Shown here piece after piece: positions 34,421 to 46,361 of a stretch of DNA of 64,000 bases. Position 1 is the stretch's first letter. Every line of letters starts with the position of its first letter. The notes under the pieces were generated by a model. That model worked only from the letters and a program-made list of their open reading frames with translations, was not told the DNA's origin and ran no database searches. Source of the DNA: Pseudevernia furfuracea (taxonomy: Eukaryota; Ascomycota; Lecanoromycetes; Lecanorales; Parmeliaceae); the NCBI GenBank assembly GCA_022315425.1, contig JAIUPT010000038.1:1364001-1428000 (forward strand), given 5' to 3'. Position numbers and translations under genes: made by a program.

Positions 34421-34742
34421 TGTTATTATACTAAGTTCGAATCGCTACCCCTCGATGGGAAGAAGAATTAGAATTGTTAGACTGGCTTATATAATATAGA
34501 TATATATAAGACAGGCTAGGGTTGTGTAGCAATGTGAACTTAGCGAAGATATATATATTGCGTATAGTATATCTAATAGTAAGACTAATTCTTAAGGAAG
34601 GAAAATGGGAAACTTCGGGGCATGGCCCTCTTAAGCTTCTCACGCCAAGAATCCGCTTGGCATGCGTATGCCAAGCGATTCGGTTACGCTCGGCAACCCC
34701 CGGGCTCATGCGACAGCTGTCCTCTTGGTCCCGCTGCTAACA
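34421..34742 (-). repeat. Gypsy-3 5' LTR
   Basis: 322 bp with TGTTATTATACTAAG ... CTGCTAACA ends (TGTTA/TAACA inverted). In the minus direction it contains a TATA-rich segment and the palindromic TTGGCATACGCATGCCAA. Gag reading begins just inside. I found no second copy in the window, so the assignment rests on end structure and position. Confidence 0.65.
34478..34512 (-). promoter_or_regulatory. TATA-like promoter segment in the Gypsy-3 LTR
   Basis: Minus strand TATATATCTATATTATATAAG lies in the LTR upstream of gag, a plausible Pol II TATA region. Inferred only from sequence. Confidence 0.35.
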
Positions 34743-36650
34743 CTAAATGCGTATATTATTACGCGTTGACTGAGAATCAAAAATTATAAGAAAATCTAGA
34801 ATTTATCTTTTAAGTATCAAGAATCGTATAATAATTAATAAAGTCTTCGACAAATTGCAGATATAAGAGAGACTAAAATTTGTTAAGTAACTCACGTTAT
34901 TCTATTATTCGATCTTTATAATTCATAAGATTCTATTAAATGACATTAAGCATAATCGCTTAGTGATGAATATCAAAAGACTCAATTAAGTGTTTATTCG
35001 AGATATCTATTCTCTTTTATCTCAATCTGAAATCATTGCTCTCATCTCTAAATATGTATTCGTGATATGCGTTAATAAAGTCTCGTTCTTTTATTAATAA
35101 CATATATACTCTTTAAATCGATATAAGTAGATAGTCGTCACACATCGAGATCAGAAGATTTTCAATGTATCGCTTATAAGTTATTATAATTCATTAGTCT
35201 ATTGTTATGGCCATAGCCAAGGGCATAGCCCTCCTGCCAAAGCCTTCCGCAAAAGGATGGCTCTTGCCATGCCTTGGAGAAGGGGGAGAGGCTAGGCCAT
35301 GCTAATACTAGCGTCTCCCATGTATTCTCTACAAAGGCAGGCTTCTCACATAGAATAAATCAAGACTTTTACACACTCACATGATTCATATGCCATTGAG
35401 CATATCATCTATGTTTAACGTCAGATAGATCGCCTACTTCGACCCTTTAAAGAGTTTATCGTTGAAGTGGCCTTGAAATTATTTAAGTCATTTCTAGAGT
35501 ATCTCAACGTTCAATTACTTGATCAACGAGTGAATTTCTTTGAGTTATCGACTTCTGCGAAACGTCTGACTGTTATTAATAAACTTAAGTTTTCGCTTAC
35601 TCTGTTAGTTCTCGAAACCTATCTTAATATAACTAAGTACCTTCGTAATTATATCGCGTGATATACTCAAATCGTTAGATCTCTTTAAGATCGAAAGACT
35701 GAGCTATTAAAGTCTTTCTCGAAGAAAGATCGTGAATAAAAGTCATTCTTAATAGTTATTAGACTTTCGAACCCTACGATAGTCAAATTACTCTTATTCG
35801 AGATACTTTAAAAAGCCCTTAATAGATCTTATTACTTAATTCATTTTAACTCTTATTGAATCTTATATATCGATATTAATGCTTCTAAGAATTTCGACTT
35901 CGAAATAATTATTTATTATAATTAAAAAGAAGTTATCAAGATTTACTTCGAAGTTCACTCTTCAAATAAATCATCGATTATAACAAACTACACTATCTAT
36001 CAGTAACGTATTAAGATTCGTTTTATTATCTTTTTAAGTAGACTTCTTATTAGTGTTAAACGAAATTATTAGTCGACAAAGTTAAAAGTCGCTGAACTCG
36101 TATAGACTATCAAAAAAATACGATATTTAATCGAGTTCTTTAAGATCAAAGTTGTTATTTACACGAATCACTTAACAACTATAAACATCGTAAAGTAATT
36201 ATCTCTATTTATGACTTTTATCACTCGTCTTAATGTACGACTTATTAAAGTCTCTTAATATCTTCAACGTTTTGAACTTAATATCAAACACAAGCTTAAC
36301 AAACGAAACGTTATTTTAAATGTCTTATCGCGTCTTACGAGTATCAATAAGCACTTAATTTTATCGAATCACGTTGAACTCGATGTGCTTTATGATTATA
36401 TCTACATTATTAATCTTGTCGAAATAAATAAAGATCCTAAGATTCGCATTGTAAAAGACTATCAGATCGATCTTTTCTGAATCAAGGCCCTTGCTGTACT
36501 GTACAAAGAGATCTTATATAACGACGAGAACGTCGTCGAGCTCCCTTTTCTTTTGAGGAAGAAAGTATATCTATAACAAGATTCAGATGAGTTATCTGCT
36601 GCGAAAGCCTTCCGCAGATCTAATCAATCTGAAGTCTCTGTCAGACATCT
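34743..36650 (+). pseudogene. Remnant H: RT and RNase H
   Basis: Before and after the solo LTR the frame reads VVTHRDQKIFNV ... YNSLVYV and then RQIDRLLRPFKEF, the usual Gypsy sequence ahead of the YVDD box. Directly after KEFIVE it jumps to ALKLFKSFLEYLNVQLLDQRV (35467-35661), so roughly 100 bp with the YVDD box is deleted. RNase H follows at about 35680-36550 and is badly degraded. Confidence 0.75.
35203..35407 (+). mobile_element. Solo Gypsy-2 LTR with target duplication TCTAT
   Basis: 205 bp, TGTTATGGCCATAGCC ... GAGCATATCA, flanked by TCTAT at 35198-35202 and 35408-35412. Same family as 3704-3907 and 46362-46565. Removing it and one TCTAT restores the RT reading of remnant H. Confidence 0.93.
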
Positions 36651-38406
36651 AATCTATTATGTTGATAAGATCACGAAAATAAGACGTCTTTGTATATCTA
36701 AATCGATAGTGAAGAATATCTTGAACGTTGCGTATACTTTAAAAGATCATATAGGGTTTGCGCGTTGCTATAAGCGAGTGTTAGAATCATGATATATTCG
36801 AAACTTGTCTCGCTATCTTAGAGACTACTTGAAACATTGCTCGAAATGTTTAATGTATTAGACACGTCGACACTCACTCTACGACTCGATGTAATTCATT
36901 TATAATCCTTCGATTTCGTTTTATACTCTAACTATCGACTTTATTCTCGCGATGTTATTGATCTCCGAAGGTCTCGACTGTAGTATATTAGTCACTTACA
37001 AGTTCAATAAGAGATATATCTTTATATTAAATAAAATTATTTGAATTATCGCTTAATGAACTGCAGCGCTTATCGAACGTTTAAAATTAAAAGATTAAGA
37101 TATTTTTAAGACAATTTTATCGAATCGAGATTCGAAGTTTCTCTCTGAGTTATGAATTGCGCTCTTCGATAAACTCAACGTGAAACTGTTATATTTAACA
37201 GTCTATTATTCACAAATTAATAATTAAAGTAAGCGTACGAATTAAATTACGAAAATCATGTTACGCTTCTTCGTGATAAAATTAAATAGATTAAAGCTAT
37301 AATCAAGAATCTTGTCGCGTATTCAGTCAATATTCAATTTAAGCATATCGACTTTAATTAAGAAGTCACTTAATGAGATCAATTATGATTTTAAGCTTAA
37401 TTAATCTTTAAACCTTATCGCTGCTTTAACAAGTTCTAAATTAAAATCTTTTATAATTCGTATTAGCGTCGCTGATGTACTAGTCTTCGTTAACATAAAT
37501 GTTAAATATTATTATAATAAGAATTATACGTTAAAGTACTTTAAGAAAGAAATATTAGTCTTCTTACGTCTTCACAAAGAATATAATATTCTCGTTAATG
37601 TCTTAATTATCAAAAAACTTAATCAGCAATATATGAGATTCTTTAAGATTCTTAAGAAGATCGATCGTCTCGCTTATAAGCTCGATATCTCTACGCATTA
37701 ACGTATATATCTCGTCGTTACGATAATTATGTTAAAGTCTATATCAGACTTAGATTCGTATAAGCGTCTTATATTATCTCAGTCTAACTTCGTTTACGTT
37801 AAGAGCGATATTATTATTTCGAAGTTTTAATTAATCGAATTGTGAATAAGCGAAAAGATCGCTATTTATTACGATGAAAAGAATAAGACTCTTAGCACGA
37901 TTAATGAAGAACAAAGACTCAGCTAAGAAATACTTTCGATCTTATCAAAGACTATAAGAATCGTTAAAGAATTATAAGAAATGAAAAGACTCAGCGCTTA
38001 AGATTACGACTTTAATAGATTTTACAGTCAGATCGATCTGAGAAAGACTTCGACAAAAAGAAAGTCTCGAATAGATCGCTACTAAAAGTCTCAAAAATCA
38101 TTAAATTTTATAACACTACGTCGCGAGCTTTAGAATCTCAACGATTAATAATTATTAAAATCTCGTCGAAGGCTTTCAAGTCTTTTATAATAAGAATCTT
38201 ATTGAATAGATAGTAATCTAATTAATCGCCTCTATCGATTAAAACGAAATCTCTTAAGATTTATTATTATTACTTATCTATATCTTCTCACGTAATATAT
38301 ATAATAACATATATTACTTGCGAAAGACTTTTATTAATAAGCTTCGCTTCTTTCGTACTATTACGTCGTCGATAAGAACGTTAGACAATTTCTGTTTATA
38401 ATATGT
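36651..38406 (+). pseudogene. Remnant H: integrase
   Basis: Zinc region at about 36650-36870 (RRLCISKSIVKNILNVAYT, HIGFARCYKR, HCSKCL). Core: TIDFILAM with the first Asp at about 36930, ILSNRDSKFLSEL with the second Asp at about 37115, and SKRTN at about 37225, where the catalytic Glu of SERTN has become Lys (GAG to AAG). The C-terminus reads LRLHKEYNILVN and KIDRLAYKLDIS up to about 37700. The last 700 bp are unreadable. Confidence 0.75.
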
Positions 38407-38624
38407 TGTTATAAAACGTCAAGGCTTGAAAGTCTTTGATAAGGGCCTAACGTCAAGGCTCGAAAGTCTTTGACAGATGTGGCTTGAAGGCTCTTGTCAT
38501 GGGCTAAAGAGACTAGAACGTTCTTGCCCTAGCTTTCTAACAATCATGTACTTAGTCTTCGTATTCTTTATAGAAAATAGAGCATCCTTCTACACACACT
38601 CAATCGTGCACCTTTGCCCTAGCA
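38407..38624 (+). repeat. LTR of Gypsy-1 type between remnant H and Gypsy-2b
   Basis: 218 bp, TGTTATAAAACGTC ... TTGCCCTAGCA. It aligns with the reverse complement of the Gypsy-1 LTR (shared GGGC, CTTGCCCTAGCT, CATGTACTTAGTC-like core, CCCTAGCA end). An AACGTCAAGGCTYGAAAGTCTTTGA-type block is duplicated inside. It lies 3' of remnant H and directly 5' of another gag. Flanks TATGT and TATTC do not match. Confidence 0.75.
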
Positions 38625-38639
38625 TATTCAGATAGCTAT

Positions 38640-40056
38640 TACACAGATAACTGCTACTGCTGCTACTTCGAGAGAAGCGGCTGAAACTAAAAATCCTTCT
38701 ATTGATATTTCGCCTCTTACGTCAACATCGTCTATCAATATACGATAAAACGCTTACGACTTAAGATTCTTTGACTTTAATTATGACGACAAAACGATAC
38801 ACATAGCTGCTTTTATTAAGTATACTAACAAGAATATCTATTTTTAGAATATTCATCTTTTTCTTGATCGTGCTAAGCAGTTCATCTTCATCAAAGAAGT
38901 TAATTTAATACATAAAAACCTATAATTCAGTCTAAGAGACATCGCTCTCTCTTAATAAACGAATAAACTATTCGATACTAAACGTCGAATTGTCATATAT
39001 GATAATAATATCGACGAATAAATCAAGCTGCTTATGAAACGCTTTAAGTAGTTATCTTTCGTTATCATAAAGTCTTTATTAAAAGAGTCTTATATCTTAC
39101 GAGACGCTGCAATTAAGCGTGAATCTCGCGAGTTCGTTTAACGTATACTGCGTATTATAAAGAATACTAAAATCAACGATATCGATTTTCAATTAGATAT
39201 GATTTATATTAACATCGATCTCAATCTGCGTATATACTTATAACGATTCACGAAGAGATCTATCGTTGACTCTTTTCTTTTTAATATCGATGATCGTAAG
39301 TACGAATAATGAGTCTTTGTCAGCAAGAGAGTGAACTCATATTAATCTAAAAGACTCTTATCATAACAGCATCGTGACAATTAGAGACAACGTTCTTTTT
39401 AGTATCAAAGTCAAGATTAGTATTCTTAAGATCAATATTCTCGTTAGTCTTTTAGTGATATGTTATATCGTTCAGCGAAAGAAAGCTATCAAGGTCCTCG
39501 ATCTTATTATGAAAGCAATAACCCTTATAACGATAATAGTAGACCGTTCGTTTCTTAAGCAAGATCACCTTATCAATCAAGATTCTTCTTTTCTTATCAA
39601 TCAAGATTCTTCTTTTCTTATCAAAGCACTTCTTATTAGAACAACGTTAATTAAGCTCAGAATTAGTCTCAGCAGCTATATCAGCAATAACAACAAAGTC
39701 AGTCGTCGTTTGACAAATCATTACTACAGATCACGAGCGAACACGTAAATTAGTCTTTTGATCAAAGAGTCTATACGAGCCCCTATCAAAGAAACGAAGA
39801 CGGAGATTTCAATCGAAATTCGTTCAAGAAGCTCTTTTTTATAACTAAGATCTATTATACGAAGAAAGATCAAGAGAATACATCGATAAACGATCAAAAG
39901 AACTATCAGCAGTACGAGAATATATTCTATTATAATACGTCTGCGAAAGACTTTCAAGTCAATGAGATATCTACAGAAGGCTTTCACGAGCAGAATAACT
40001 TTCAGAAGTATCAGAACGATACTATCGAAGCCCATTTTATCGCACCTCGCAAAGTC
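38640..40056 (+). pseudogene. Gypsy-2b gag remnant
   Basis: Retrotransposon Gag. One frame reads YDLRFFDFNYDD, IHLFLDRAKQFIF, FSLRDIALS and KSLLKESYILRDAAIKRESREFV, then INDIDFQLDMIYINIDLNLRIYL, with stops at Trp/Gln positions. The same Gag domain appears at 48480-49000. At 39581-39628 a 27-bp direct repeat encodes LINQDSSF twice. Confidence 0.75.
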
Positions 40057-41097
40057 GTGCTCACATGTCGAATTTGCAAGAATACTTTTGTCTTCAGCAA
40101 CAAGCTTCACAAACACCTTATTACTAAGTGCACGAAACCTTCGACAAGGAGCTTCGCTACAAATCCTTTGACAAGCAGCTCTGCTACAAACCCTTCGACA
40201 AGAAGCTCTGCTACAAATTCTTCGATAAGCAGTCATGCTGCTATGAAGCCTTCCGCAGAAGTTATTGCATTCTCGTGTCAAATCGTCGAATCCTTCGTCA
40301 AGAATAAGTCTATTTCTAAACGTGTCTTCAGAGATTATCGATTTGTTACAGTCAAAGTCTTCTTAACTTATCAAAATCGACTTTACGAGTTCTACTTCGA
40401 CACGAAATGCACGATATCGCTTATTAATCGAGTTTTTCTGAATTAAATTATTCAAGAAAAGAGTTTATGAATCGAATTCAAGAAGATCGTCTCTATTAAG
40501 ATACGCGAACTTAAAATCAAAAAGCACGATGCTTGCGAGTATACAATTATTCTCATATACATATCTAGTAATAACAATAAGATGACACTTATTCGTCGTG
40601 AAGTTCATATTATTGACGACCTCTCGATTAAAGTACTCATCGAAATCGATATTATAAAGTCTGAAGATATCGTTTTAGACACTAATAAGAATCTTGTTAT
40701 TATTGATTCTTATAACTCATTGTAAGTCTCGATATCGATAATAATAAAAGATTTTAAAACTGACGCTATCGTTCTTATTAAAGCATAATTTTCAATATCT
40801 TCGATATTATTTCTTACGATGCTCGTGAAGAACTTGAATTTGTCTTCTAATCGAGATCTCATCTTTAAATCAGAGCAGCTTGACATCTTGATTCTATTAA
40901 TATATATCGTCGATCATAACATCTCTCATATTATGATACGTAATGACATCAGTCAGTTAGTTATCTTGTCACGATACGTTTATTTAAATAAAGTATTAAA
41001 ATACGAAGCGAAAGGTTGCTTTCAAATCGATTCGAGATATATATTCATTGCGAAGAGATCTTTTAAATCAATTCGATTAAGGTTCTCAGTCAAGTAA
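40057..41097 (+). pseudogene. Gypsy-2b zinc finger and protease
   Basis: 40057-40446 is open. It has a zinc finger (CRICKNTFVFSNKLHKHLITKC) and a repetitive Ser/Thr-rich linker from about three 30-bp DNA repeats (40135-40225). The protease site follows as YFDTKCTISLIN, with DTK for DTG. The protease body continues to about 40740 (ACEYTIILIYI, IKVLIEIDIIKSEDIV). 40819-41097 is the PR-RT linker starting LVKNLNLSSNRDLIFKSE. Confidence 0.8.
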
Positions 41098-43090
41098 GAC
41101 TTTCGAGACCTGTTAGAATTAACATATACATTTAATATTAACACCTCTATAACAAATGAGACTGTGTATTCAACAGATGTTATTACTTATGACGATGTCG
41201 CGTCTACTAAGACATTAACGAACGTTGTGAAAGCCTTTCTTAGGCTGTGAAAGGACATCGATAATATCAACGTCTCAGAGAATCAATAAATGAAGATATT
41301 CTTGATTAAGAATTGAAGAGATCTATATAAGATAGATCAAGCACGCGTGTACTCTTTAAAAACACGCGATAAAAAAATTATCGACGAATCTTTCGATAAA
41401 TTATATTAGTAGAGTCGTCTAAAGTAAATTACGTAAGTCATATTGTTCTCTTTTTCTTGCTTTGTAGTTTAAAAGAATATATCAAATAAACTTAAGAATC
41501 GTGCGATTATCGATATTAGAGCTCTTAATAAGATTACGATATTAGACGCATATTCTATGTCGATTTAAGTCGAAATTCTTGTCACCGAAGCCTTCCGCAG
41601 GTAGGCGAGGTGCTTAGGTCGGCAAGCTGCTTACCTTGGCGAGGTACTTGCCTTTGCCAGTGGTTGGCACCTGCCAGAAGGTACCTAGGCAAGGGCCTTG
41701 GCGCATGTACTTAAATATGCAGAATTTAGATAGAGAAGATCCATCTTCTTTACCAACCACCAATACATTCATGTTACTGCTACAATTCTATTATTAATTA
41801 TGCATATTATTTCTATTTCTATTATTGATGCAGCTACCTTTTTTTATCAATAATGAATTCGACGTTATTATAGATATAGATTCTTAATGTCTTCATATAG
41901 AAATTAAAAAACATTTAACGTTTTTATTATAAGATATCGCGACTTTTCTGCTTACGTGTAACGTATAATCGATTAAGTATTACGTTTATTTCGTGATTTC
42001 TAAAGAGCGTATATAAATAATATTATTATATTCTTTATCTTCTTAAAGAATCATCTCAGATAACTAAGATAGATATTTCAAGCTCTCGATAACGTTAACA
42101 TTTATTTAATCTCTGCGAAAGTCTTTTTAGACTATTCATCGATTCAATTATTCGATCAACACGTTAACGTTCTTGATCTCGCGACGATCGAAGATAAGCT
42201 TACAGTAATTCGTAATCTAAAATTTTCTCGCACATTATCTGTCTTAAAACGTTATCTCGACATAATCGAATATCTTAAACAATATGTATTCTATTACTCA
42301 GTCATCGTAATATCGTTATAATAACGTAAGATTCTATTTAATCGTGACTATAAGAGCATTACGAAGAATATTAAAAAGTTTAAAGCGAACAAAAAGAGTC
42401 TTACGTCAACATTAAAAGAACTTAATATCTATTATTAATTATAACAAGTCTTCGCGTTCTCGACAATACTTCATTATTACGATCGTATCAGACAATTATA
42501 TATTAATCTCAACGTTAACAAAGAATTCGAGTTCGAAGCACACGTCTATCATATCAAGATAGATCTATTATAAGATTAAGATTAATCTAAAGAGAACTTT
42601 ATCGTAACAGTCTCTATCGAAGCACTCAAATAAAAGTTAATATAGTCAATTCTCTTTCTCAATAGATAAATTGTCTTAATTAAGACTCTTTATTAATCAA
42701 TAGAATTCGAAATAATTAACATCGTATAAGTAGTTAAGAAGATACGATATTTAATTAAGATTTTAATAAGAATTACGATCGTTTATACGAATCACGTCGC
42801 TATCGTAGATATCGTAAAATAGAGTAATATAAATATAACTTCGACGAAGAAGCTCAATCTACGACTTATTTAAGCGTTAAAATATCTTTAACGTTTTCGT
42901 CTCGAGATTCGATATAAATTAAATAAGATTAATGTGATACTCGACGCACTCTCACGTCTAACAAGTCGTTTATATCGAGTCGAGACTAATGAGTTTATTT
43001 TAAACACTGTCGAAGACTTCTTAATTAGCGTGATTATAATAAATAAAGTCTTTCGCAGACGTCTTCTCGATAACTATCAAGAGTCTAAAT
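41098..43090 (+). pseudogene. Gypsy-2b RT and RNase H
   Basis: RT reads RALNKITILDAYSMS before solo LTR F and IIDAATFFYQ after it. The catalytic box near 41990 reads YINNIIIF, both Asp of YVDD now Asn. The thumb reads IQLFDQHVNVLDLATIEDKL (42120-42290). RNase H spans about 42400-43000. Reading across the LTR is continuous once one ATTCT is removed. Confidence 0.8.
41580..41784. mobile_element. Solo LTR F with target duplication ATTCT
   Basis: 205 bp, TGTCACCGAAGCC ... TTACTGCTACA, flanked by ATTCT at 41575-41579 and 41785-41789. Not related by eye to the other LTRs here. Its GC-rich half has repeated GGCGAGGTRCTT-like words. It inserted in the RT domain of Gypsy-2b. Confidence 0.9.
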
Positions 43091-44328
43091 AAGCTTAAGC
43101 TATTGTTATGATTAAGACAAATAATAGATTAGATGATAACTCTATTAAGCTATCGTATAAGCTAATTAAGAATTTATTATATTTTAATAACGATAAGAGA
43201 AATCTGCGTTTATACGTATCGTCTATTATAAAAGCAGAAGTGTTCAAGCTTGTTCATAATAAAATAAGATATTCGAGATACGCACGCACGTATAAGAGAC
43301 TCACTCAAGACTTATATATTTATAATATAACAATCAAACTTTATGAGTTTATTCGACACTACTCTTACTATCAATTGAATTAAACGTCTCGTTATAAACT
43401 CTATAACTTACTTCAGTCTATTTTCTTTTCATTAAGATTATTTTATATTCTCACAATCGACTTTATCTTGATCTTATCGAAGATTATTAACGAAATGAAT
43501 TACGTTATGAAAGTAACAGACAAATTCTTAAAGATAGTTATATTTATAATTAACAAAACTACTTAAAATAGCGAAGAATAAGCGTTTACTCTCCTCGATA
43601 GACTATTAAAACTTAATTAAGAATTATTTCGCGCTCTTATATTCGATCGAGATCGCAAGTTCGTCGAAGAACTTTGAAGACAAATTATAAAGACTTTTAA
43701 GATCAACCTTCTCTATTCGACTGCGTGACACTTATAGACTAACGATATGTTCGAACGATTTAATCAGATCGTCGAGATCGCGTTGTAATACTATATTATA
43801 ATCTTGAACGATATCACTCTTTGATCAAAGATGTTATATCGAATAACTGCTTCTCTTAATAACTCTACTAAGTATAACTTTATTACTTTGACGCCTACTT
43901 AGATTCTATATAGCTTTCGCATTCGCGAGACTCTTGATCTATTGCGTCTTAAAGACCTTAACGACGCATTCTTAGATCGATCTGAGGGCGCTATCGTAGC
44001 AGTCTATTTAATTACTAAAAGCAATATTAGAACATAACAAGAGTCTACATCTATACTCGTCGCTATGTCTATTTCATCTGTCGCTCCGTCACCTACTACA
44101 GAAGTCTTTCATAAACTCACGTTTATTAGATCTATAGACATAAGCGAGTATCGCTTATATCATATTAATGTCAAGAATACAATTACCTTTGCGGCCCTAC
44201 GTATAAAGCAATACTACGATATATATTATTAATTAATATTCTTCTTCGTTAACGATATAATGAATCTCAGACTATATCGAGACTATCAAGTCTTAGTCGT
44301 TCAGTCAAAGAAAATTGACTCTTAGCTT
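43091..44328 (+). pseudogene. Gypsy-2b integrase
   Basis: Zinc region at 43108-43383 (KNLLYFNNDKRNLRLYVSSIIKAEVFKLVH ... HYSYYQLN, the second Cys of the CPYC-type motif mutated). Core at about 43440-43800 with TIDFIL carrying the first Asp. The C-terminal part near 44100-44328 reads EYRLYHINV ... RIKQYYDIYY ... MNLRLYRDYQVLVVQSKKIDS. It is interrupted at 44328 and resumes at 45699. Confidence 0.75.
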
Positions 44329-45698
44329 GATTTGATTTGATTTTTATACTCGTTTCTATCTAAACTGCGAAAGATAATTACGAACTACTTCGTAGACAAT
44401 GATTTTCTGCATCATTGTATGCGTAAGAGAAATCTTTGAGTGTCGTCGTCTAACGTACGTGTCACTCAGGATAAAAACTCCTACTATCTGTTCAGGCGCA
44501 CGCTGCATATCACACTGAGTACTATGACATTTAGATCTTGACTAATTATACGATAAGAACGTTGTCTGCTTCTCGAATTGATCAAAAAGCCTGATCTGAC
44601 TGCGTGATACACTGGATCACGACGTTGCGCGACGAGGTCGCGACTGACATAGTTGTGACGGCTACATTATATAGAGAAAAGACGATGTTAAGATGATATG
44701 ACTACGGCTCACCCCGTAGTTAGTCTGATATCACTGATCTCGATGAACGAGATCGATCTCAATAATGATATAAGTTATTCGAGAGACTCGAGGGCTTGCG
44801 CTTCTATATTTACGTTCAACTATCGAATGAGAAGATCGATAATTGCAGTTAACGTTAAGTCTTAGAGCGAGATTTAACGAGAGAGATAGAATATCGAGAT
44901 AGAAAGTATCGATTGCGTATCGTTATTACTTCGATAGTTGACGTTGTTGATTTAAATTATTGACTCGAACGAGAATAAGAAGTTCTCGTATTCACGCGTT
45001 CGTCTGAAGTCTTGACGCGATCTCGCGTTGTGAAAACTCTGCTCAGAGAAGACAAGATTCTAAGAAGAGAGTTCGACGCGCGATTGATCGATTTTTATGT
45101 AGTATTGTTACTCATTAAGCACGTAAAGCTAATTCTAGAGAGTGAATTCTATAATGAATATGTCGAGAAGACTCTATAAAAGAATAGATATTATCGTTAA
45201 GAATAAAGCGCGATAGACGTACGAACGCACGCGACAGCGAGAGCGAGAGTTGAATATCTTCTTGATATAAACATAATCTGAACTGTTTCGACTTTGTTTT
45301 TCGTTGTTTTCGTTACGTTATATTCTCGAAGCGAGCATCGTGAGAGAGAAGGTGAATATCTATGATCTCTTCGATCATATCGAGGTCACACGCTCTCGCG
45401 CAGCTGATTTGAAGTGATTAGCTATTAATATGTCTTTCATCTCTAATCACTCGACACTTCTTAGACGCAAAGTAAGCGCGTTGCTGCGAGATTTGTTTTC
45501 GTTCGTTCGTTGCTGCTGTTGCTACTGCTGATCTCGCTCGCGTCGCGTCGTCGCATCGTCGCATCGTTCTCACCCCTCTGAGATCACTTGGCTCTGCTAC
45601 ACACTGCAAGCAACGCTGGGCCGTTGTTTACAGCGATAGCAGGTTCGTAGCCGGCAGCACGTACAGCTGGATCTCGTTGCCAGCCTGACTCTTAGCTT
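44316..45698. repeat. 13-bp direct repeats flanking an insertion
   Basis: TGACTCTTAGCTT at 44316-44328 and again at 45686-45698. Joining sequence before the first copy to sequence after the second gives the continuous reading KKIDS-stop-LIDLFRILKRINRLTYRLEL of the integrase C-terminus. The repeat is therefore a target-site duplication. Confidence 0.85.
44329..45685. mobile_element. 1.36-kb lightly mutated insertion of unknown class
   Basis: 1,357 bp inside Gypsy-2b, bounded by 13-bp direct repeats. Its left end is GATTTGATTTGATTTTT, on the minus strand an A-rich tail built of ATCAAATC units. The right end is GC-rich. No LTR and no terminal inverted repeats are seen. Long, variable target duplication plus a short-repeat tail fits a 5'-truncated LINE or a SINE-like element on the minus strand. 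A minus frame at about 44345-44540 is open (DMQRAPEQIVGVFILSDTYV), as is 45418-45609, but no reverse transcriptase motif was recognised. An inverted repeat ACTACGG...CCGTAGT lies near 44700. Confidence 0.55.
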
Positions 45699-46361
45699 AT
45701 TGATCTCTTTCGTATACTAAAACGCATTAATCGTCTGACGTATCGACTTGAGTTATCTGATAATATACGTATACACGACGTTGTCTCAGTCGCATATTTA
45801 AAGCCCGTCATTAATTTAGCGAAAGATTCTTATCGATAACGACGTTCTTCGTTATCTGTCGTTGTAGTGAACGAAGAGAACGAATATAAGATTAAAAAAC
45901 TTATTCGTAAGAGACGCATTCGGCGCGATCGTGGTTGATCGATTTAGTATCTCATTCGCTGACGCGGCTATGGTTCTAAACACGATATATAATAGTCAGA
46001 GCACATCGTCTTCGACATCGTAGCCTTGAACGAGTATAAGAGGCTACATGAAGTAGACTCCGCTATTCGAACAACATAGCTCCTGTCGAAAGCTTCAACA
46101 GCCTCTATTCTTGCCAAAAGGTTCAATAGTCTTTACTCAACAGCAACATTATCTACATCTCAAAGTTTACATCAAACGAAGCTACCGCTGCTTTCATCAC
46201 TCACATTAACATCATCTCTACATAACACTCTACATCAATACCTTATTGACCAGGCAGAACTGATAAGCAGACGTATACATCGTCTGCTACGAAGAAACTC
46301 CCAAGGTTATTGCATATATTCTTTGTTATCGAGGCGATGACTTTATTTGTTTGACGATAAC
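45699..46361 (+). pseudogene. Gypsy-2b integrase C-terminus and chromodomain
   Basis: Continues the integrase: LIDLFRILKRINRLTYRLELSDNIRIHDVVSVAYLKPV. A chromodomain follows at about 45870-45990 (NEYKIKKLIRKRRIRRDRG, then YLIR-stop-RGYG for YLIRWRGYG). The tail reads SEHIVFDIVALNEYKRLHEVDSAI. The Trp-to-stop change in the chromodomain is the RIP direction. About 350 bp of degraded 3' sequence leads to the LTR. Confidence 0.8.

Larger units (their letters stand above)
15100..34742 (-). mobile_element. Gypsy-3, chromodomain Ty3/Gypsy, split by Copia-1c
   Basis: Minus-strand chromovirus in two parts: LTR 34421-34742, gag, PR, RT and the start of RNase H (31331-34420), then the rest of RNase H, integrase and chromodomain (15100-17304). 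The parts join at the GACGT target duplication of Copia-1c (17300-17304 and 31331-31335), and the RNase H reading (FYSRKM ... YETHN ... then HYLKESFHS) continues across. About 5.7 kb remain without the insert. The 3' LTR is missing. RT is the best preserved in the window. Confidence 0.85.
34743..38406 (+). mobile_element. Gypsy-1-like remnant H, 5'-truncated
   Basis: Plus-strand pol from within RT to the polyprotein end, cut on the left by the Gypsy-3 LTR and followed on the right by an LTR of the Gypsy-1 type (38407-38624). Heavily RIP-mutated. Contains a solo Gypsy-2 LTR with target duplication TCTAT. Confidence 0.75.

Noticed and set aside
34431..34740. Open frames on both strands in the GC-richer block
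   Set aside because: They fall inside the Gypsy-3 LTR. Composition, not coding, explains them.
39724..40281. Minus-strand 185-codon frame with Cys/Arg repeats
   Set aside because: Shadow of the 30-bp repeat in the Gypsy-2b gag-protease linker. The plus strand carries the zinc finger and protease motifs.
45418..45609. Minus-strand frame MQCVAEPSDLRG... as a gene
   Set aside because: Short, GC-rich and low-complexity, inside the unidentified insertion. No motif supports a protein.
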